64,000 bases of DNA, from NCBI GenBank assembly GCA_007922305.1, contig ML677366.1, forward strand, positions 8,521,615 through 8,585,614, in the 5' to 3' direction. Below, one piece after another: positions 45,446-59,490 of the stretch (position 1 is its first letter; each line of letters begins with the position of its first letter). Origin of the DNA: Dermatemys mawii (lineage: Eukaryota; Chordata; Testudines; Dermatemydidae). Both the position numbers and the translations under genes were made by a program. Under the pieces are notes generated by a model. That model worked only from the letters and a program-made list of their open reading frames with translations. It did no database searches and was not told where the DNA came from.

Positions 45446-45520
45446 CTGTGTGTATGTATATGTGTGTGTGCGTGTGTATGTATATAATATACATCACACA
45501 CACACACATACACACACAGA
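45446..45520. repeat. Palindromic (TG)n/(CA)n microsatellite
   Basis: A TG-rich left tract (TGTGTATGTATATGTGTGTG) is followed directly by a CA-rich right tract (ATACATCACACACACACACA), so the locus can fold as a TG/CA hairpin around TATATAATATA. Open frames over it are artefacts. Confidence 0.9.
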
Positions 45521-45524
45521 CAAA

Positions 45525-46555
45525 TGCATCCAGTTACTATAGACTGACAACTCCTAGTCTTCTAATAAAGCTGTGGTGTTTTCTTATGGAAAAAACAGTG
45601 GGCCATTGATTCAATTAGTGTGTGCATTTCAACTTTCTTTGCTGCACTTACATGACACTTCAAACTTCTTCAGAGTTAAGATCAGTATTTAGTCCCATGC
45701 AAGCACAGAGGATGATGGCAAAAGAGCTGCAGGTATTGTCACCCACAGGCCTGGGCACTAGTCGCAGGATGAAGTTCAGAGGCAGATGCATCAAAAAGAC
45801 CCTTCTCATCTAGAGTAGTCTCCCAAGGGAGAGTGCCTGTCTCCTTGTGACTCCTGTGCATGTAAGAAGCCACATTAAGTCCTGGCTCATATAATAAATA
45901 CACTGCGCCTCATGGAATCCTGGGGGTGGATCAAATATGGACTGCTCATCTACCCATAAACTGAATGTATAATTCCAGCAGCCAAGAGACCTGGAGGCAG
46001 CTGCTTGGATAATACAGGAAAACTAATTTCAATTCTGCTGCGTTCACAACTCTTACGTGTTTGCTTTCAATGAATAATCAAATACTAGTGAAAATGGAAT
46101 TTTAAATGCCAATATTTGCAGTTTGGGAGAACCTCATTCAGTTTCACTCTGAATAGATTTGCACTAGCTTACATAAAGCAGTGTGGGTCTAGTTTTGGCT
46201 GGTTCAGGTACAAAGCTCACGATAGAAAACTTGCATGGGAAGTACACATATTTGTCCCCAGTTTTCTGTTTCTGGTTCATCAAAAACAAAAAAACCACAC
46301 ACACATACCCCCCCAAAAATGGAGAAAAGCTTTTTTTCAGGTTTCCCACAAGAGGAACTTAAGCAAAGCTTTCAAGGATGGGGTTCAGCAGCACATTTGT
46401 GCATAAGCTGTCTTTGATTTGGCAATCACACTTATTCTCAAAGCCCCATCCCTCTGTAGATTCCTAGCCTGAAAAAGAATCTTCCACACAGAGGGGCTGT
46501 GTATAGGGCCACAGCAGGCTGGAATTCAGGTAAATGTTTATATGGTCAAATGTTT
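45525..46555. other. AT-rich sequence, nothing recognised
   Basis: No gene is supported. The overlapping frames at 46116-46417 have no family resemblance. Confidence 0.4.
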
Positions 46556-46559
46556 CATG

Positions 46560-47120
46560 AATGAGGCCCATATGTAGATGTGTGTATATATCCCAGCCTG
46601 AGAAAGAGCGAAACAGCTTTTGGATCTAAAAACACCTCATATATTGAAAGCTGAATGGCACTGGCATTTGCTGCCGACGGCACTGCTTAAGGATAAAAAT
46701 TTTGCAGAATATAAAGTTTCATTTAACGCAGCGGGGCTGTCGTCCCTAAGTTGACCTAGATAACTATTTCTCAATGGTGTGCTAGAGAATAGGGCTACTC
46801 TCTGTCAGTTGCCAGATTTCTGCCAGAGCAAAGTAATTCAGTTCTGGGTTTTTTTTAAGCCTGTAAGAGAGAGAACGTTGATATCTAACAGCCTGATGTG
46901 TTAAACTCATCTTAGACTCTGCGCTTTGGAAACAAGACCTCATGCAGTACATATAAATACCATCTGCATCCCAATTACGTCAACATGTACGGTAATTGAC
47001 ATGGCTGTAAATTATCTGCTACTGATGGACACCAGAACCCTTAATCTGTGCACTCAGGTGCCTTTTTCTGGCTACAGAAATAAAATTACATCTTTACGTA
47101 GCATCAAAATGTAAAACAGG
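46560..47120. promoter_or_regulatory. Candidate conserved non-coding element (unproven)
   Basis: This is repeat-free text of mixed composition with CCAATTACGTCAACATGTAC and GGTAATTGACATGGCTGTAA words near 46970-47010, containing a homeodomain-type TAATTG and a CRE-like TACGTCA. No alignment was available; the reading rests on texture. Confidence 0.25.
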
Positions 47121-47124
47121 CTGC

Positions 47125-50100
47125 GCTGAGAATGCACAAAAGCTTTTACGCCTAGCTATATCACAAGAGTAAGGAGCAGTAGAAATCTGCTTGTCACTTC
47201 TTCAGCTGGATAGGCATGACTGGCCTCAAAAGGAAACCTAGGAGTGATAGTTTAAAGAATAGGTGGCCACTGACTCTTCTTTCTCAAAGAAATTTCATAG
47301 CCTCCTTATTTAGGTTTTTGTCACACTCAAAATGGGAAAAGGGGTGTGGAAAATAAAAAACTTTAAAATAAATATCGTAAGAAATTATCGTCGCCTGCGC
47401 CTCCTCCAATGTGTCCGGTAAGCAAAGTGTTAAGTGAATTGTAACTAGATCCTCAGGAGACAGTTGCAACCTGGTTATCAGTGGCAGTAAATGGAAGATA
47501 ATAGCCCCACTAGAGAGTTATGAAATGGCTTGTCTTTGAGCTGCCAAAGTGTTTAGACTCTCTTTTATTATATTCACAGTGGTAATCCGATATGTCCTGA
47601 CTTCTGTCATCTATATGTAATGCTTATCAACTCTCTGCCAGTGATTCACCCTCTTGTCAGGGACAATTATTCCTCAAAGTGCTGAGGTTATGACTGAAGC
47701 AATATTATGACTAGAAAGAAAATATGAAAGGTGCAGCACATCACAGCAAGCAATCTTGAAGCTGACGTCAAAGTGAAGGGGGACATTGTTGATAAAAAAA
47801 AGGAAAGTTTTGTTCTAGTGCTCCCAGAGCAGGTCTGGGCATTGCTAAGGTCAAGTGCCCATACAACTGCAGTAATAGAAGAATTTCCACTACTTTATTA
47901 GAGCCATGTAGTCAGGCCTTTCTTGTTTCTGGTTTGTGTCACCATTTCTGATACAAGTCCTGGTTTACAAGCATTTAGAATGGAACAGGCACAATTCTGA
48001 CCCTAGCCCTGAAAGTTGGCAGATAAGACCTCAGTTCAGGAGCAATTAATTTTCCTACAAATTATCACAAATGAGGAAAGCTGCCAAGGGGAATCGGGAT
48101 TCGGTTTGCAGTCATTTGGGGATCTCTGAAATTCCATTAGAATTAGAGAACCGTAGGAGTTTCAATTCAAACAGGTTCTGACGAATCTGATTCATCAGGC
48201 GGGATTCCCAACTGTTGAGTTCCCCTTAAATGCATAAGGAAAAGCTAACAACATTTTGTCACACTTTATGCATGGCTTATGGATTCATTAGCGGGAACAA
48301 ATGACCAGAGTGACCATCTTTGAAAGGCTAAAAGAGGGCTCGTGGCTAGGAAAGAAAGGTGACTCTGGAGAAGCTAGGAGGCCATGCTAAGCGGAATGGG
48401 CTAACGAACGCAAGAGGGGAACTGAAGAATAGAAAGCTGCCTTGGTTCTCAAGTTTAGTTGGGGCCCAGAGGTAACAAGCTCAAGGCCAGTGGAGGAAGC
48501 TGAAAGTGTGGGGCATCTCAGGTCATTTTGTCTCCTCCGAAAGCAACTAGAGACCTTGGTTCAGTAGGCTGTGCCAGTGGTGTTGGGCAAAAGCAGCTTG
48601 CTAGTGGCTCTTATTGGGCTGCAGGAAGGTTACCGGGTGGTGCAAGTGGACAGTGGTGAAGTTGCCACTGGCCAAGAGTCACACCCATTGTCTATGTACC
48701 TCGCACACGTACGCACAGGTACGAATCAGTATGGATTGTTCAAAACAGGTCAGGCTACAATTCACCCCACTCAGTGTTTTTAGCATTGATGCTGGGTGGA
48801 AGTGGCAGCATCTGTGGCTTTGACAGTCTTCTCTCTTTAATTGCACTGTGCAAATCCTGTTTTGTGCTTCATCCTTGCTAACAAGAGCTTAAGGAATGTC
48901 ACTCCCTTGTCAGGGAGGGTCAGAGGATCTCTAACTGCTGAGAAAGTCCCAATCTGTGGGTGAGAGCACGGAGGAAGGGGGAGAAGGAGGGTCACTGGTT
49001 AACTTTAGTGAAATTATGTTATGAAGTGGAGCTACTTAACCATTTGTTCCCCCAACCAAGAAGAAAAATACAGTCGGATTCTTTTTGTGAGGCTTAGCCT
49101 TGCTATTTGATTGGCATCCCTGATTAACTGTACTTGAGGCAGAGAAAGAGAGAGAGAGCCCACACACACCAACTGGAATTTGCTTTCGCTCCTGGGGGTC
49201 ACGATCAGCCGGGTCAGCTGTGCTTCCAGCAAGAAAGAAAAGAAGCCTCCTAAAGCAACAAGGAGATAATATGAATCCCGATGCCTTGTCTAGTATATTG
49301 CAGTAATGTAATACAGCAGCAATAACCCCCAAAGTAGCATCTGGTGAACTTGTGACTAAATGCAGCCTGCTTTGCTCAGCGTTCATGAGTGCAGGATGTG
49401 TTCATTCCCTCTCACGCATCGCGCTGCCGGACAGCTATTGCCTAAATACAAACAGTTTCAAAAATATTTCTGGGAGCCGTCATGTGTTCCCTTCAGGTTG
49501 CCTGTCAGAACTGCGGGTTGGTATTGCTTTCCCAGCAGCATGAGGGTAGAACTTTCTGCAAGTAAGAAAATACAGAAACCTGGGTGGCACCACAGAGATA
49601 AACTCCTGTGTTGAGCAAGATGGGCAGTGGTGCTGGAACACTGTGTATGGTGGAGAGACATTCAACCAAACTGTAAATCCTGTGTGTGAGGAAAACCAGC
49701 CACCAGCACAATTCCAGCCTCTTTTCTGACCCACAAAGTGGACAAAAACCTGGTCTAGCTATACCACAGATAGATATTTCTGATACTGCAAATTCATCTC
49801 TCTAGTGCTGTGTGAAATGAGGGGATTTCTGGATGCCAGATTTCACTCTGGCAGGTGGTATTACCTACCAGAAGCAAAAGGCACCATTCCGGCCCTGCAG
49901 GGTGTGAAGGACTCTTCTGAGTTTAGTAAGAGTTATTCCTCCAGGGATAGAGAGTTGCTAGGGATGCCCAGGAAGAAAGGAAAAGGGCCTGGTAGTCCCT
50001 TACTAACACACAGACGTGACCATGGGCTCTGCCATCAGCTACCACACAGCTTGGATTTGAATTACATTATGAAAATACCCATTAAGCTGAAAATAAGAGC

Positions 50101-51815
50101 AAAGGGAACAATGTAGTGATGATGGCTGTAGCCCCACTCCTCTCTGCTCCCTCTCACCCTCCTCTGCATGTTTCAAGGCTGTTCTATTCATCCACTTCTC
50201 TCCCCCAACCCCTGAGGTAGCTTTACGCAATCCCAGGTTTATAACATCATGTCAGCAGCAGCACTAATAACCCATGATTCCTTTCCCTCTATTGTGTTTG
50301 TCAGAGGCAGTAATCTGGGCACTCCAGTAGCACAGTGCTGAGATGCTATAGTGTGTTTCTATAGCAACCGACTAATCCTAAGGTGGAAGGTGATTGGACA
50401 CCTTTGGCATCGGCACAATAATTTGAAAGATCTTTTTCACTGCGCTGTTCAGCGGCATGTGTTCATTGTATTGAAACCCATTGAATCTTTATAACCCACC
50501 TTGAACATGCAGCCATGGCTATACAAATCATTGCGAAGAGTTAGGCGACTTCCAGCAACAAGCTTTTGAAATATTTCATGAGAGGTTAAGAGGCCAAGTT
50601 GGGAATGGTGAGATGTATTGGATGGGCTAAAACAAAGGGCTAGAAACAATAAGCCAGCACTTACTGCTCTGAAGTCAGGAATCCTGAGGCATCCCGCGCA
50701 TTTGTGTTGGTTCTGATGAATGGTAATGTTTATTAAAGTGGGCATAGTGGGAGGCGTAGTGGACAAGGCCCTGCTAAAGGCGACCTTCTCTGGTAAAGAC
50801 CAATGAGGCCTGGGACAGGCCAAACATGTTTAATTAGTCCTACCCTGCCATATCTATGATGTGTGTCGAACTTAAAAAGGGAGGAAACTCAGCCATTTGG
50901 GGCTGGTTGTGGAGGAATGCAGTTGAGTTGGCTTGTAACATTCCAACATCCAACTCTTCCTAACCTCAGTAATCCTGACCTGTTATCACCATCTTTTCTA
51001 AGCCATCTCTTTTCCAAATGAGTGAATTTAGGATTTCCAAAAAGTGTTGGATTGAGATCCCTAGAGTCTGAAGTCCCAGCCTGAAGTTTCAAAAATGATA
51101 AGCGATTTGTGTTTGTGTTCGTGTCCCATGAACATTTTTGGATGCCAAAAATTAAGGCACCTTAAAGGGACTTTATTTTCAAAAAGTGCAGAGCACTCAT
51201 GTTCGGCAAAATCAGACCTCTTTACAGTCTCTCATGCTGAGCTCCCTAAATATGAGGCATCTAGTTATTTTTTTAAAAGCCTTTCAAAAGAGTCTTTATC
51301 GAAAGGACAGTTGCAGCACAGGCAGTGATATGACAAACTTCTCTATGTTGTTCTATTTTAAGTTCCCTGGACCCATGGAATCTGTTCTCCCATTTTCGTG
51401 TTCCCCTTCAATCTTGTTGCCCTATCAGTTACAGTTTGTGGCCAAATGGCATCACATACACTTTCTGCTCCCAACTACAAACAAAACTGGGAATATTAGA
51501 TAAGTATAAATAGCTTTAAATTTAAACATTAAGTATTCACAGTCCCAATTCTGTGTTTGCAATGTGAAATGGGAGCAGAAAGTATATATCACGTAACAGC
51601 CCAGCTCATGGGGATGGGGGAAAAAAGTCAGGAGAATCTTATAAAGAGAAGGAAATAATGAAAATATGTCAATATAATCAAATTATAGAAAGAGGCGTTT
51701 ATACCAATGATCCAGTTTTATTTTTTAAATTTTACCCATCCACTTGGAGCTAAATTTCATAGCAGAAGGATATGTTGTTTGAAGCCTCTCAGAATAGTTT
51801 TGCTTGTCTGTTTAA
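47125..51815. other. AT-rich sequence, nothing recognised
   Basis: No gene, RNA or named repeat can be supported. A GAGAGAGAGA run lies near 49148. The 103-125 codon frames at 49036-49386, 49805-50116, 50449-50823 and 51186-51503 show no domain. Confidence 0.4.
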
Positions 51816-51862
51816 TAAAAAATTGACTTCAATGGAGCGACATTGATTTACACCAGCTAAAG
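51815..51862 (+). repeat. Short fragment of the TTACACCAG foldback family
   Basis: TTGACTTCAATGGAGCGACA and TTGATTTACACCAGCTAAAG match the typical arm of the 9534-9632 family. Confidence 0.5.
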
Positions 51863-51864
51863 GG

Positions 51865-54800
51865 ATGGCGCTTAGTTTTTAGGAGGAATCTGAATGAAGA
51901 GGCAGGCAGTTTGGATGACTAAAACTAAAGCATTCTCCACCCGACTCCAATGTGGTGAAGAGCATGGGAGATGGTTGTGGGGGTGAAGAGGGAGCAGACA
52001 ATTGAGGCTTTTTTCATAAAAGCCTTACAACTGCTAATGTGCTGAACACCTCATTAGAAATAGTTGAAGACCAGGTCCCTGGCCTGAAGAAATTATTTAA
52101 ATTCAGCAAGACAGACTAAGTGAGCAATCAGCCCAGGTGAGTAGAAGATGATCACATGGGATCTCAGGAAGGTGTGCACTACATCTTGATTATTCTCTAT
52201 GTTTAACTGGCATATCCTTGTTCCTTTGGAAAAGCTTGAATATACAGCAGTGTTTTTCTTTCCAATTTACATCAAACAGCATAAAATTTGGCAGGCTTTT
52301 TGTTTTCTTTTTTTAAAAAAATGAAACAAATAACTGCTCATTTTCTGAGGAGCACTGGGCTGTTTCACTTTGTACCATGCCCTTCATTTCAGGGAGATGC
52401 TGAAACTTCAGGCTGTGGGGAAAAGGAAGACGCAGAGGCTTTTGCCTCTGGGTTATCAGTTTGAATCCAGCCTAGATCAGTAGCGATCCAAAGTTATCAC
52501 CATTTTGTAAGCTGTCCAGTGGCTTGTGTAAAGTCAGTTAATAGTCTTGGTCCACTTCTCCATGAACAAGTTTCCATACACAAATACCATCATGACAATT
52601 AGTATTAATTGATAGCTTTGCTGGAGCATAGAATTCAAGAACTTGACAGGCTACAGAGACAACTTGCCACTTGACACTCAACCGTGGTAGTGGGGAAGTT
52701 TGCTCTGCTGTTGCCCAGGTTGCTCCCATTTTGTGTTATACCACAATGGGCTCAAACGTGCGGTCCTTACTCAGCTACTGATACTTGGAAAATACTATTG
52801 ACTTCAACGGGAGCTCTGAATTACTAACAACTGATGTACCCACAGAGGATTTCAGGCCCTTTCAGGAAGTGGCAGCATATGGAGCATCCCTAAAGGAAGT
52901 CCAGAGCCCTTTACAGAGCTGAATTTCAAAGGGGTTCCCCCGTTCTCTACACTGCAGGTTTGGGGGGTTAGTGGCATTAAACCAGACCAGGCTCTGTTAA
53001 GTCACCATGATCTGAACTGCTAGGGGTAAATGCAGGATGTATCACATAGCAGCTTGTAAGTGACCGGTGTAAGGAATATGAATTCTGAGTTTTCTTGAAA
53101 AAGATAAGAGGTACATCACTGAAATAAATCAGACAACATGTGAAGCTAGTCTGTGTTCTAGGAGACATGACAATTACATGACCTTGTAACAAAGCCTGGT
53201 CAAGATGACACTGATACTACATGTTAAATAGAGCCTGGTGGAAAGTTGCTATTCTTTAAGCTCTCTTGCATCTAGACATCTTTTAAGGGATTTCAGAATT
53301 TAGGGTGAAAAGTGGATCTTAGGTCTTTTTTTAAAAAAGCCATTTCAAATCTTCATTCATATCATAAATGCTTTTTTCTCCTTTTTCTGTAGGCCACTTA
53401 AATCTCTGGGGCCATGACATTGTCTGGCACTGAATACAGCCAGCCCCTTTTTATCATTATAAAGAAATAATGAAAGCACATGGTAGAGATGTGTTAGTAT
53501 TTCAGCGTATGGTGCCTTCCTCATTCTCCATAGATAAGCCTTGGAGAACTTATAGTATGATGATAACGTTAATTATTTCCAATGTAATAATGGAAAATTC
53601 CTAGCAATTCAAATCATTCCTGCTGCCTAGAATGAATATAGGTACAAAGTAAAAGAAACCAAACACATTCCCACTTTTGTGAGTTAAATAACAGCAAGTG
53701 ACCTATATTTTATTACAGTACACAGCTGTTTTATCACATAAGTAAATAAATCACCACTGAACCAACGTTGGGAACAAAAATTTTGAACAACAACACAATT
53801 AACTTTTCCCACAAAAATCCAAGCAGCCCACTTGCTCGTAGTTGCTGCAAGCTGTGATTCCCACGTGAAAGATATCAACTTATTTCCTTTTCCTGTCAAT
53901 CATCTGTACCATGTGGGGCCATGGTATGTCAGGTCATGACCTTTCACTCTGGGCATGAGCCTGAAAGCCACTAGTGAATCACCCAGTTTAATTAGTTAGG
54001 CTGTTTCTAATAAATATAAAAATGTGGTCCTAACATATTTCACATGCTTGTTCAGTTCTGGCTTTCAAGCCTTTCTTATCAGGCCTACCAGCCTGAAAGT
54101 TTGCTGTTAGCACTGGAAGGAAATCTGTCCATCACAAAGTCCTCCTGTTCTTTTTGTCCACCACAAAGTCTATTCCTTGGGCATCAAAATCAGTTAGAAA
54201 AGCCTGAGCTTTCTGGCTCATGAATCACACTTCATATTGTCCACAGAGGAGTTTCTAAAACTTTCATTGCCCCTTTTCACATAAAACTGGACTTTTGTCC
54301 ATCGTTGCCATCGAGAGCCCAGATGCTTCAACTTCCACAAAACAGTTCCTTCAACATGAATGCAGGTGCAGGGAGAATATTCACCGCCTGCCTCCCTACT
54401 CCACAACCCTATCCTCTATTTTAATTTTATTCTCTTCATCTTTGAAACAAAAACAAGTAATGCAACAACTTCCTTATGATAGAACGTTTTCATGTGCGAT
54501 GCTTGCATTGCCCCTTAGGAACACGTTATGTATTTCTCTCATTCCTGGAACTCCAGGCAAGCCAAAACAGCAGCAAAATCCATCTCTGAAACTTCACTAA
54601 TACAGAGAATGGAAATCCCAAAAAGGGCTTTCTTCGTGGAACTCCCAAAGCCTAGAGACACTGGTCAATCCAAGTCACTAAGTTGATTCTATATAGCATT
54701 ATTAATATGTAATGAGTGCTTACTGACTGTACTGCCATTTAAGTGGAAAGTACATTGTAATTTTTTCTTCCCCAGAGAAAGGATTAATCCTGTATGCATT

Positions 54801-55135
54801 CTAATGCATTGCAAATATTTATACTCTCATTGCAACAAGACTTCCAACTGGTAAACACAGGATGGAACTAAATATGAGAAAATAGCTGATGTTGCCTTTT
54901 GAGGGAATAAATCTTTAAATCTAGATTACCAGACCCAAATATTACTTTGAAACATTTCCCAAATGTACAGCATTTTTCCAACATTTCTTGCTATTTTTTC
55001 TCCTTGTGCTTCAGGCCTATATAAGAAGGCTGGTGTAAAGCACCATCCTCATGTTTATAGATCAAGATATGAGAAGCTATGCTAATTCAAAGGAAAAACA
55101 ACCCTGTATGCTCTATCATTAATGCTGTCTGCTGC
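51865..55135. other. AT-rich sequence, nothing recognised
   Basis: No gene is supported over 3.3 kb. A CAGAGGC/GCCTCTG mini-hairpin lies near 52434. Confidence 0.4.
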
Positions 55136-55139
55136 TCAG

Positions 55140-55620
55140 GACTAGACCTGGTCAGAAAACGGAATTTGTATTCTGAGCAAAAATACAACACTTCAAATTT
55201 TGTTCTCATTATGAATTGGAATGAAAATTTGAAATGTTAAAATGTACCACTAACAAAATAACCGTAATATTTTGGTTCCGAAACATAAAAATGATGACCT
55301 TGAAATGTTTCAGTTCAATAAGATCAAAATGAACATAAAAGTCAAAACAAAATATTCCAAAGTTATCAAAATGAAACATTTAATTTTGATAAGATCAGAA
55401 AGTTTAGTTTTGGCTTTTAAGTTTTATTATATTCAGAATATAACATAATTTATATTCACAATATAACGTAAGTTCAACCTAATCAAAATGTAATCTTCTT
55501 GCAATGAAGAGTTTTAATAATGTCCCATCAATATTTTTAATGAAATTAATACATTCTCATGAAAGCTTCTGAATTGGTCAAACCAGCATTTTACAACAGG
55601 AAACTGTTTTGTTGGAATAT
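55140..55620. repeat. A/T-rich AAATTTT/GAAAT repeat
   Basis: The start GACCTGGTCAGAAAACGGAA is a known opening of an AT-rich turtle repeat, and AAATTTGAAATG, GATCAAAATGAACAT and ATCAAAATGAAACATTT words follow in loose repetition. The end is not clear. Confidence 0.45.
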
Positions 55621-55624
55621 TTTT

Positions 55625-57225
55625 AACCAGTCTACTCAGGACACATCAAAAAAGCACTGAAAATGTAATATACTATAATATATTGGCAGAAAACCCAGGC
55701 CCTCCCTGGTGAAAGAGAAATCTATCTCAAAGCATCAAGAAGGACATCACATCTTGGAAATGTAGTAAGAGACTGGGAAATCTAAAAAGCAAACATTGAA
55801 ACATGGGAGTGTGAAATTCATTTAGAGAACATGGTATATTGCATGGAACATGCTTCAGTTTGCACTCACCTAACATGACTTTTCAAAGACTGACCTTTCA
55901 CACTCCAAGTTCAGTGACAGGCAGCAGAGCAGTCTATCCATTAGTGTCCCAGGGAAGCTGTGAACCAAATCAAATAAAGATACTTAGTTGTAAACATGGA
56001 ACCCCATCATCAATTCTCGGAATCTAAACCGAATGGCTAATTCTCTCCTAGTAATTTGATATAGGCAATAGGTTGTCACAGCATCTGTTTTTCAGGTTTA
56101 AATCTGGCATGGGTGAAGAACTTTGCAGTCCGTGGTAGAGGCTTTTTTTGTGTTCAGCTCCCTGGAGATCTTCTCAAGGTGGTATGGAGATTCAGAGGGC
56201 ATTGACTGGTTCAAGGCCATTTAGCTGGTAGTGTTCCCTCTCCGCCTCCCCTCCCCTGCACCTTGCCTTGCCCCCACAGAATCTATATATCTCATCTCCG
56301 GACCAAAGTGTGGTTCTATTCTGAAAGTGACTATGAAAAAGATCTCCTTTCATTGTACAAAGGCAACAAAGCTTTGGGAGCTGCTTGATATTCTGACTTT
56401 GACATCATCAAGAGAATCACCGAGTTCCACTAGGATGATCAGCTTCTTTCCTCAGTTTCTCCAGTGTAACCCCACAATGGAGTCTTTGAACGGGGCAGTC
56501 AGTATATAAACAAAGGCAAAATTTGAAGACCATGGCATTGCCAATATGACTGAAAGCAGAATTTTCTGTGAAGAACCTGTTGTTACTAGTGATGGTGCAT
56601 TAATAACCCAGCCTGATTTTCAGATCCCAGGTCAGGATAGTCAGGAGAAAAACCTTGCCTTTTACTTCTCTATTAAACTAATAAAAACACACACACACCA
56701 GTTTACATTTGAAATGGAAATCACTCAGACATACAACACAGGAAATCCCACAATGCTGTTTTTGTAGAACCACTTAAATATAAAAGCCATTCAAAATAAA
56801 ACACAGAGCCTGAAACATTCTCAGATAAGGAAGGTCTGGTTTAAATAAAACCCTCATATGCTTGCATAAAAGAGACCGCCTAATGATCTCTTATATGTCC
56901 TCTCAGAGCAGCTTCACAGTACCTGTACAATACTAGATATTATTTACAATAGCTCGCATGCAGTGCAGGTAGGGTTTCGTGGGTTTTAAATGCGTTTTTA
57001 AAATATTAACTCATCCATCTTCCCAAAAGTTAGAGACACAAGGTGGGTAGCCTGAGACTGACATAGCAACAACTACACATCATTCACAAAGACTAGTAGT
57101 ACAACTGAGAAACAGCAAAAGAGTTCCAGGTTCTTTTTTTGCAGGGAGGGGTTAATGAAGGCACTCTTCTCTTCTGGAATTTTAAGCTCAAATTCTGGCT
57201 CACAACACAAATGCAAATGAATCGC
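55625..57225. other. AT-rich sequence, possible MIR scrap
   Basis: A weak MIR-like piece may lie at 56170-56230 (TCAGAGGGCATTGACTGGTT). No gene is supported. Confidence 0.4.
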
Positions 57226-57229
57226 GTGG

Positions 57230-57490
57230 TCTCACCACTGCCTTTCCCCCACTTCACGTCACAAAATTTGGCATAAAATTTCCTGCCGCCCTCATATCAT
57301 AAAATTTGGCAGCACAGTTTGGCATAAAACAGCACAACTGGCATTCCCTGGGAATAGAATCGCAAGGTGTGTTGCATGCCAGGTTGGAGGCGCATTGGGC
57401 AGCACGGTGCAGTCAGGAATTAAATAGTAGGGGTGTTGCAAGCTATGGTTCAGGTGATACGGCAGTGCTGGGAGTATTAGAATTTAAATA
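57230..57490 (+). repeat. Imperfect internal repeat (AAAATTTGGCA)
   Basis: ACAAAATTTGGCATAAAATT near 57263, then ATAAAATTTGGCAGCACAG near 57299, and GTTTGGCATAAAACAGCAC are three related copies. Later, AATTAAATAGTAGGGGTGTTGC and AATTTAAATAGCAAGGAAGG are loosely related to each other. The family is not recognised. Confidence 0.5.
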
Positions 57491-57494
57491 GCAA

Positions 57495-59080
57495 GGAAGG
57501 CATTACTGAATAGCATGGAGGGCGGGGAAGCCTGCAGGTTGATGCCTTGAGCTAAAGAGTCCCTTGAACTAAATTCACTCTTGAATTCATTTCCAATATC
57601 TCATTTGGGTTTTTCTTTGTTATTTTATATATAGATTTTTAAAGCACTTATCTTGAAATCAGTATATTCTAGTTTCTTTGCTCCATAATTTAATAAAGGT
57701 CAAACCAATTCTTTCCAAAGAGTTACAGCTCCTCCCAGCCAAGTGCTTCTAGGTCAGGCTCCAGCCTGGAACAAATATTTTATGTTCGAGAGTTAAAGGT
57801 CTCTAAAAATTGCGGTTCCTCTTGGAAACCCTGACATAACCTTAGCCAGACTGGCGCAAGCGGGTACTGCTGTAATAAAAAAGCCCTTAATCTCATTTGG
57901 CTCTACCTCCATGGCAGCTTGAAGTACTTGGATCAAACAGTACAGCTGTGAGTTGTGACATTGCCTGGACTGAAGCCCAGAAAACTTTTCCCAGAGAAAA
58001 CCCTGAAAGGGGAAGGTTTGACAACAGAAATACAATACACTGAAGTGTTAAAAAAAACAAAACCCCAAAATCCAACCCCAAACAAATCAAAAACCCCAAA
58101 GATAGCTGGACTCCATATTCAAAAGGTTACTTTATAAGGCAGAAGAGCCAATCTGGGCAGTCTTCAGGCTACAGCTTCAGCCCATACTTTGCAGTACAAG
58201 GGCATATGACCAAAGCCAAACAACGAATATGGGAGCTGAATTATACCACCCCATTCAATGTCCGTTTGTTTTTTTTTAAAAGGCAACTTTGAATTTTTGA
58301 AGAAGAAGAAAACAATTGGGGTAATAAAAAAAGGGGGTTGGAGTAAGTGCCATAAAAATACCTAGCATGAGTGTATTCACATTTTTTTAATTATTATTAT
58401 TTGAATCCTCAGGATGATACCTTCCCCTAAAGGAGATAAAGAGGGGAAAAAACCCCAAACAACAAAAATAATAGAAACCACATCTGGGTGGAAGGAAATG
58501 TTCTTTTTTTGGAAGGCAGCAGCCTTGCTCAGGAGTCAGAAGGTCAGAGGGCGAATTTCTAGTGATGGAAAACATTAGAGCTTGATATTTCTCATCTGTC
58601 AGTCCCATTAAGTACCAGTTTTTAAGGACTCAGGATTGTGCAATGTGCCTTTCTTCAAGTTACCAGGATAATAAAGATTCCGCTGGCTTTTGCAGATGTT
58701 TAAAGACATGATGTGAAAGACAAATTCTTCTACTAAAACCCTCAAGAAATGTCACTTCTGTGTCTTACCGAAAGAGCTCCAGCACATTCTTCACATAAAC
58801 ATCTGCCGGAAACATTTGAAAAACGAGGCAGTTGAAATAATGGCTTTTGTAGGCTTCTTGCCTTTTTTTAAAAAAAGAAAATGAATTTGTGGAGAGTTCT
58901 TTCTCCCAAAGCAACTTTCCTCTGCAAACATGCATTAGCTCAGATGATCTGAGAGAGCAAGCTGTAAAATGAAGGTGGGAAGAAATGGTTGAAAGTATTT
59001 CTTCAGAGCCTTCTGTAACAATCATACCTCAGAGATGGGCCTAAATCAGAGTTCTCTCTTACTTCAGAAAGTTGCCACAC
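57495..59080. other. AT-rich sequence, nothing recognised
   Basis: No gene is supported. Poly-A/T runs occur near 58270 and 58865. Confidence 0.4.
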
Positions 59081-59086
59081 TTCATT

Positions 59087-59240
59087 GTTATCCCTGCGGC
59101 CCGCGCCAGTTCCCCCAGCTCCCATTGTCCAGGAATGGCAAACCGCAGCCACAGGGAGCTGTGGGCGACCGTGCAAATGTAAACAAACTGTCTGGTGGCC
59201 CACCAGCAGATTACTCGGACAGGTTGCCCATCACTGGATT
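59087..59240 (+). mobile_element. Fragment of the hAT-like family of 771-1130
   Basis: GTTCCCCCAGCTCCCATTGT, AGGAATGGCAAACCGCAGCC, AAACAAACTGTCTGGTGGCC, CACCAGCAGATTACTCGGAC and AGGTTGCCCATCACTGG are blocks of the right half of the family, ending at its right terminus near 59240. The left half is absent, and the first copy's TIR is only half preserved. Open frames here are artefacts. Confidence 0.7.
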
Positions 59241-59490
59241 AGAGAGAGATGGAAAGATGTGTCTGGAACTTCATTCCTACCCCATATCAGTGAGTATTTT
59301 GTACAAATCTATCTAAGGATCTTAGTGTTTTGGCCCACCACTATAGTATCTAAATGTTTCATGCAGCAGTTCCTAGTGGGGTTCATGAAAGCTTCTGTTC
59401 CTCTTCCTTCCTTGGTTATAAGAAGCTATGCTTGGGGTGTGTGAACCCCACCCTGTGAACACGGTGGCCAGCCCTGTGACTGTGTAACAT

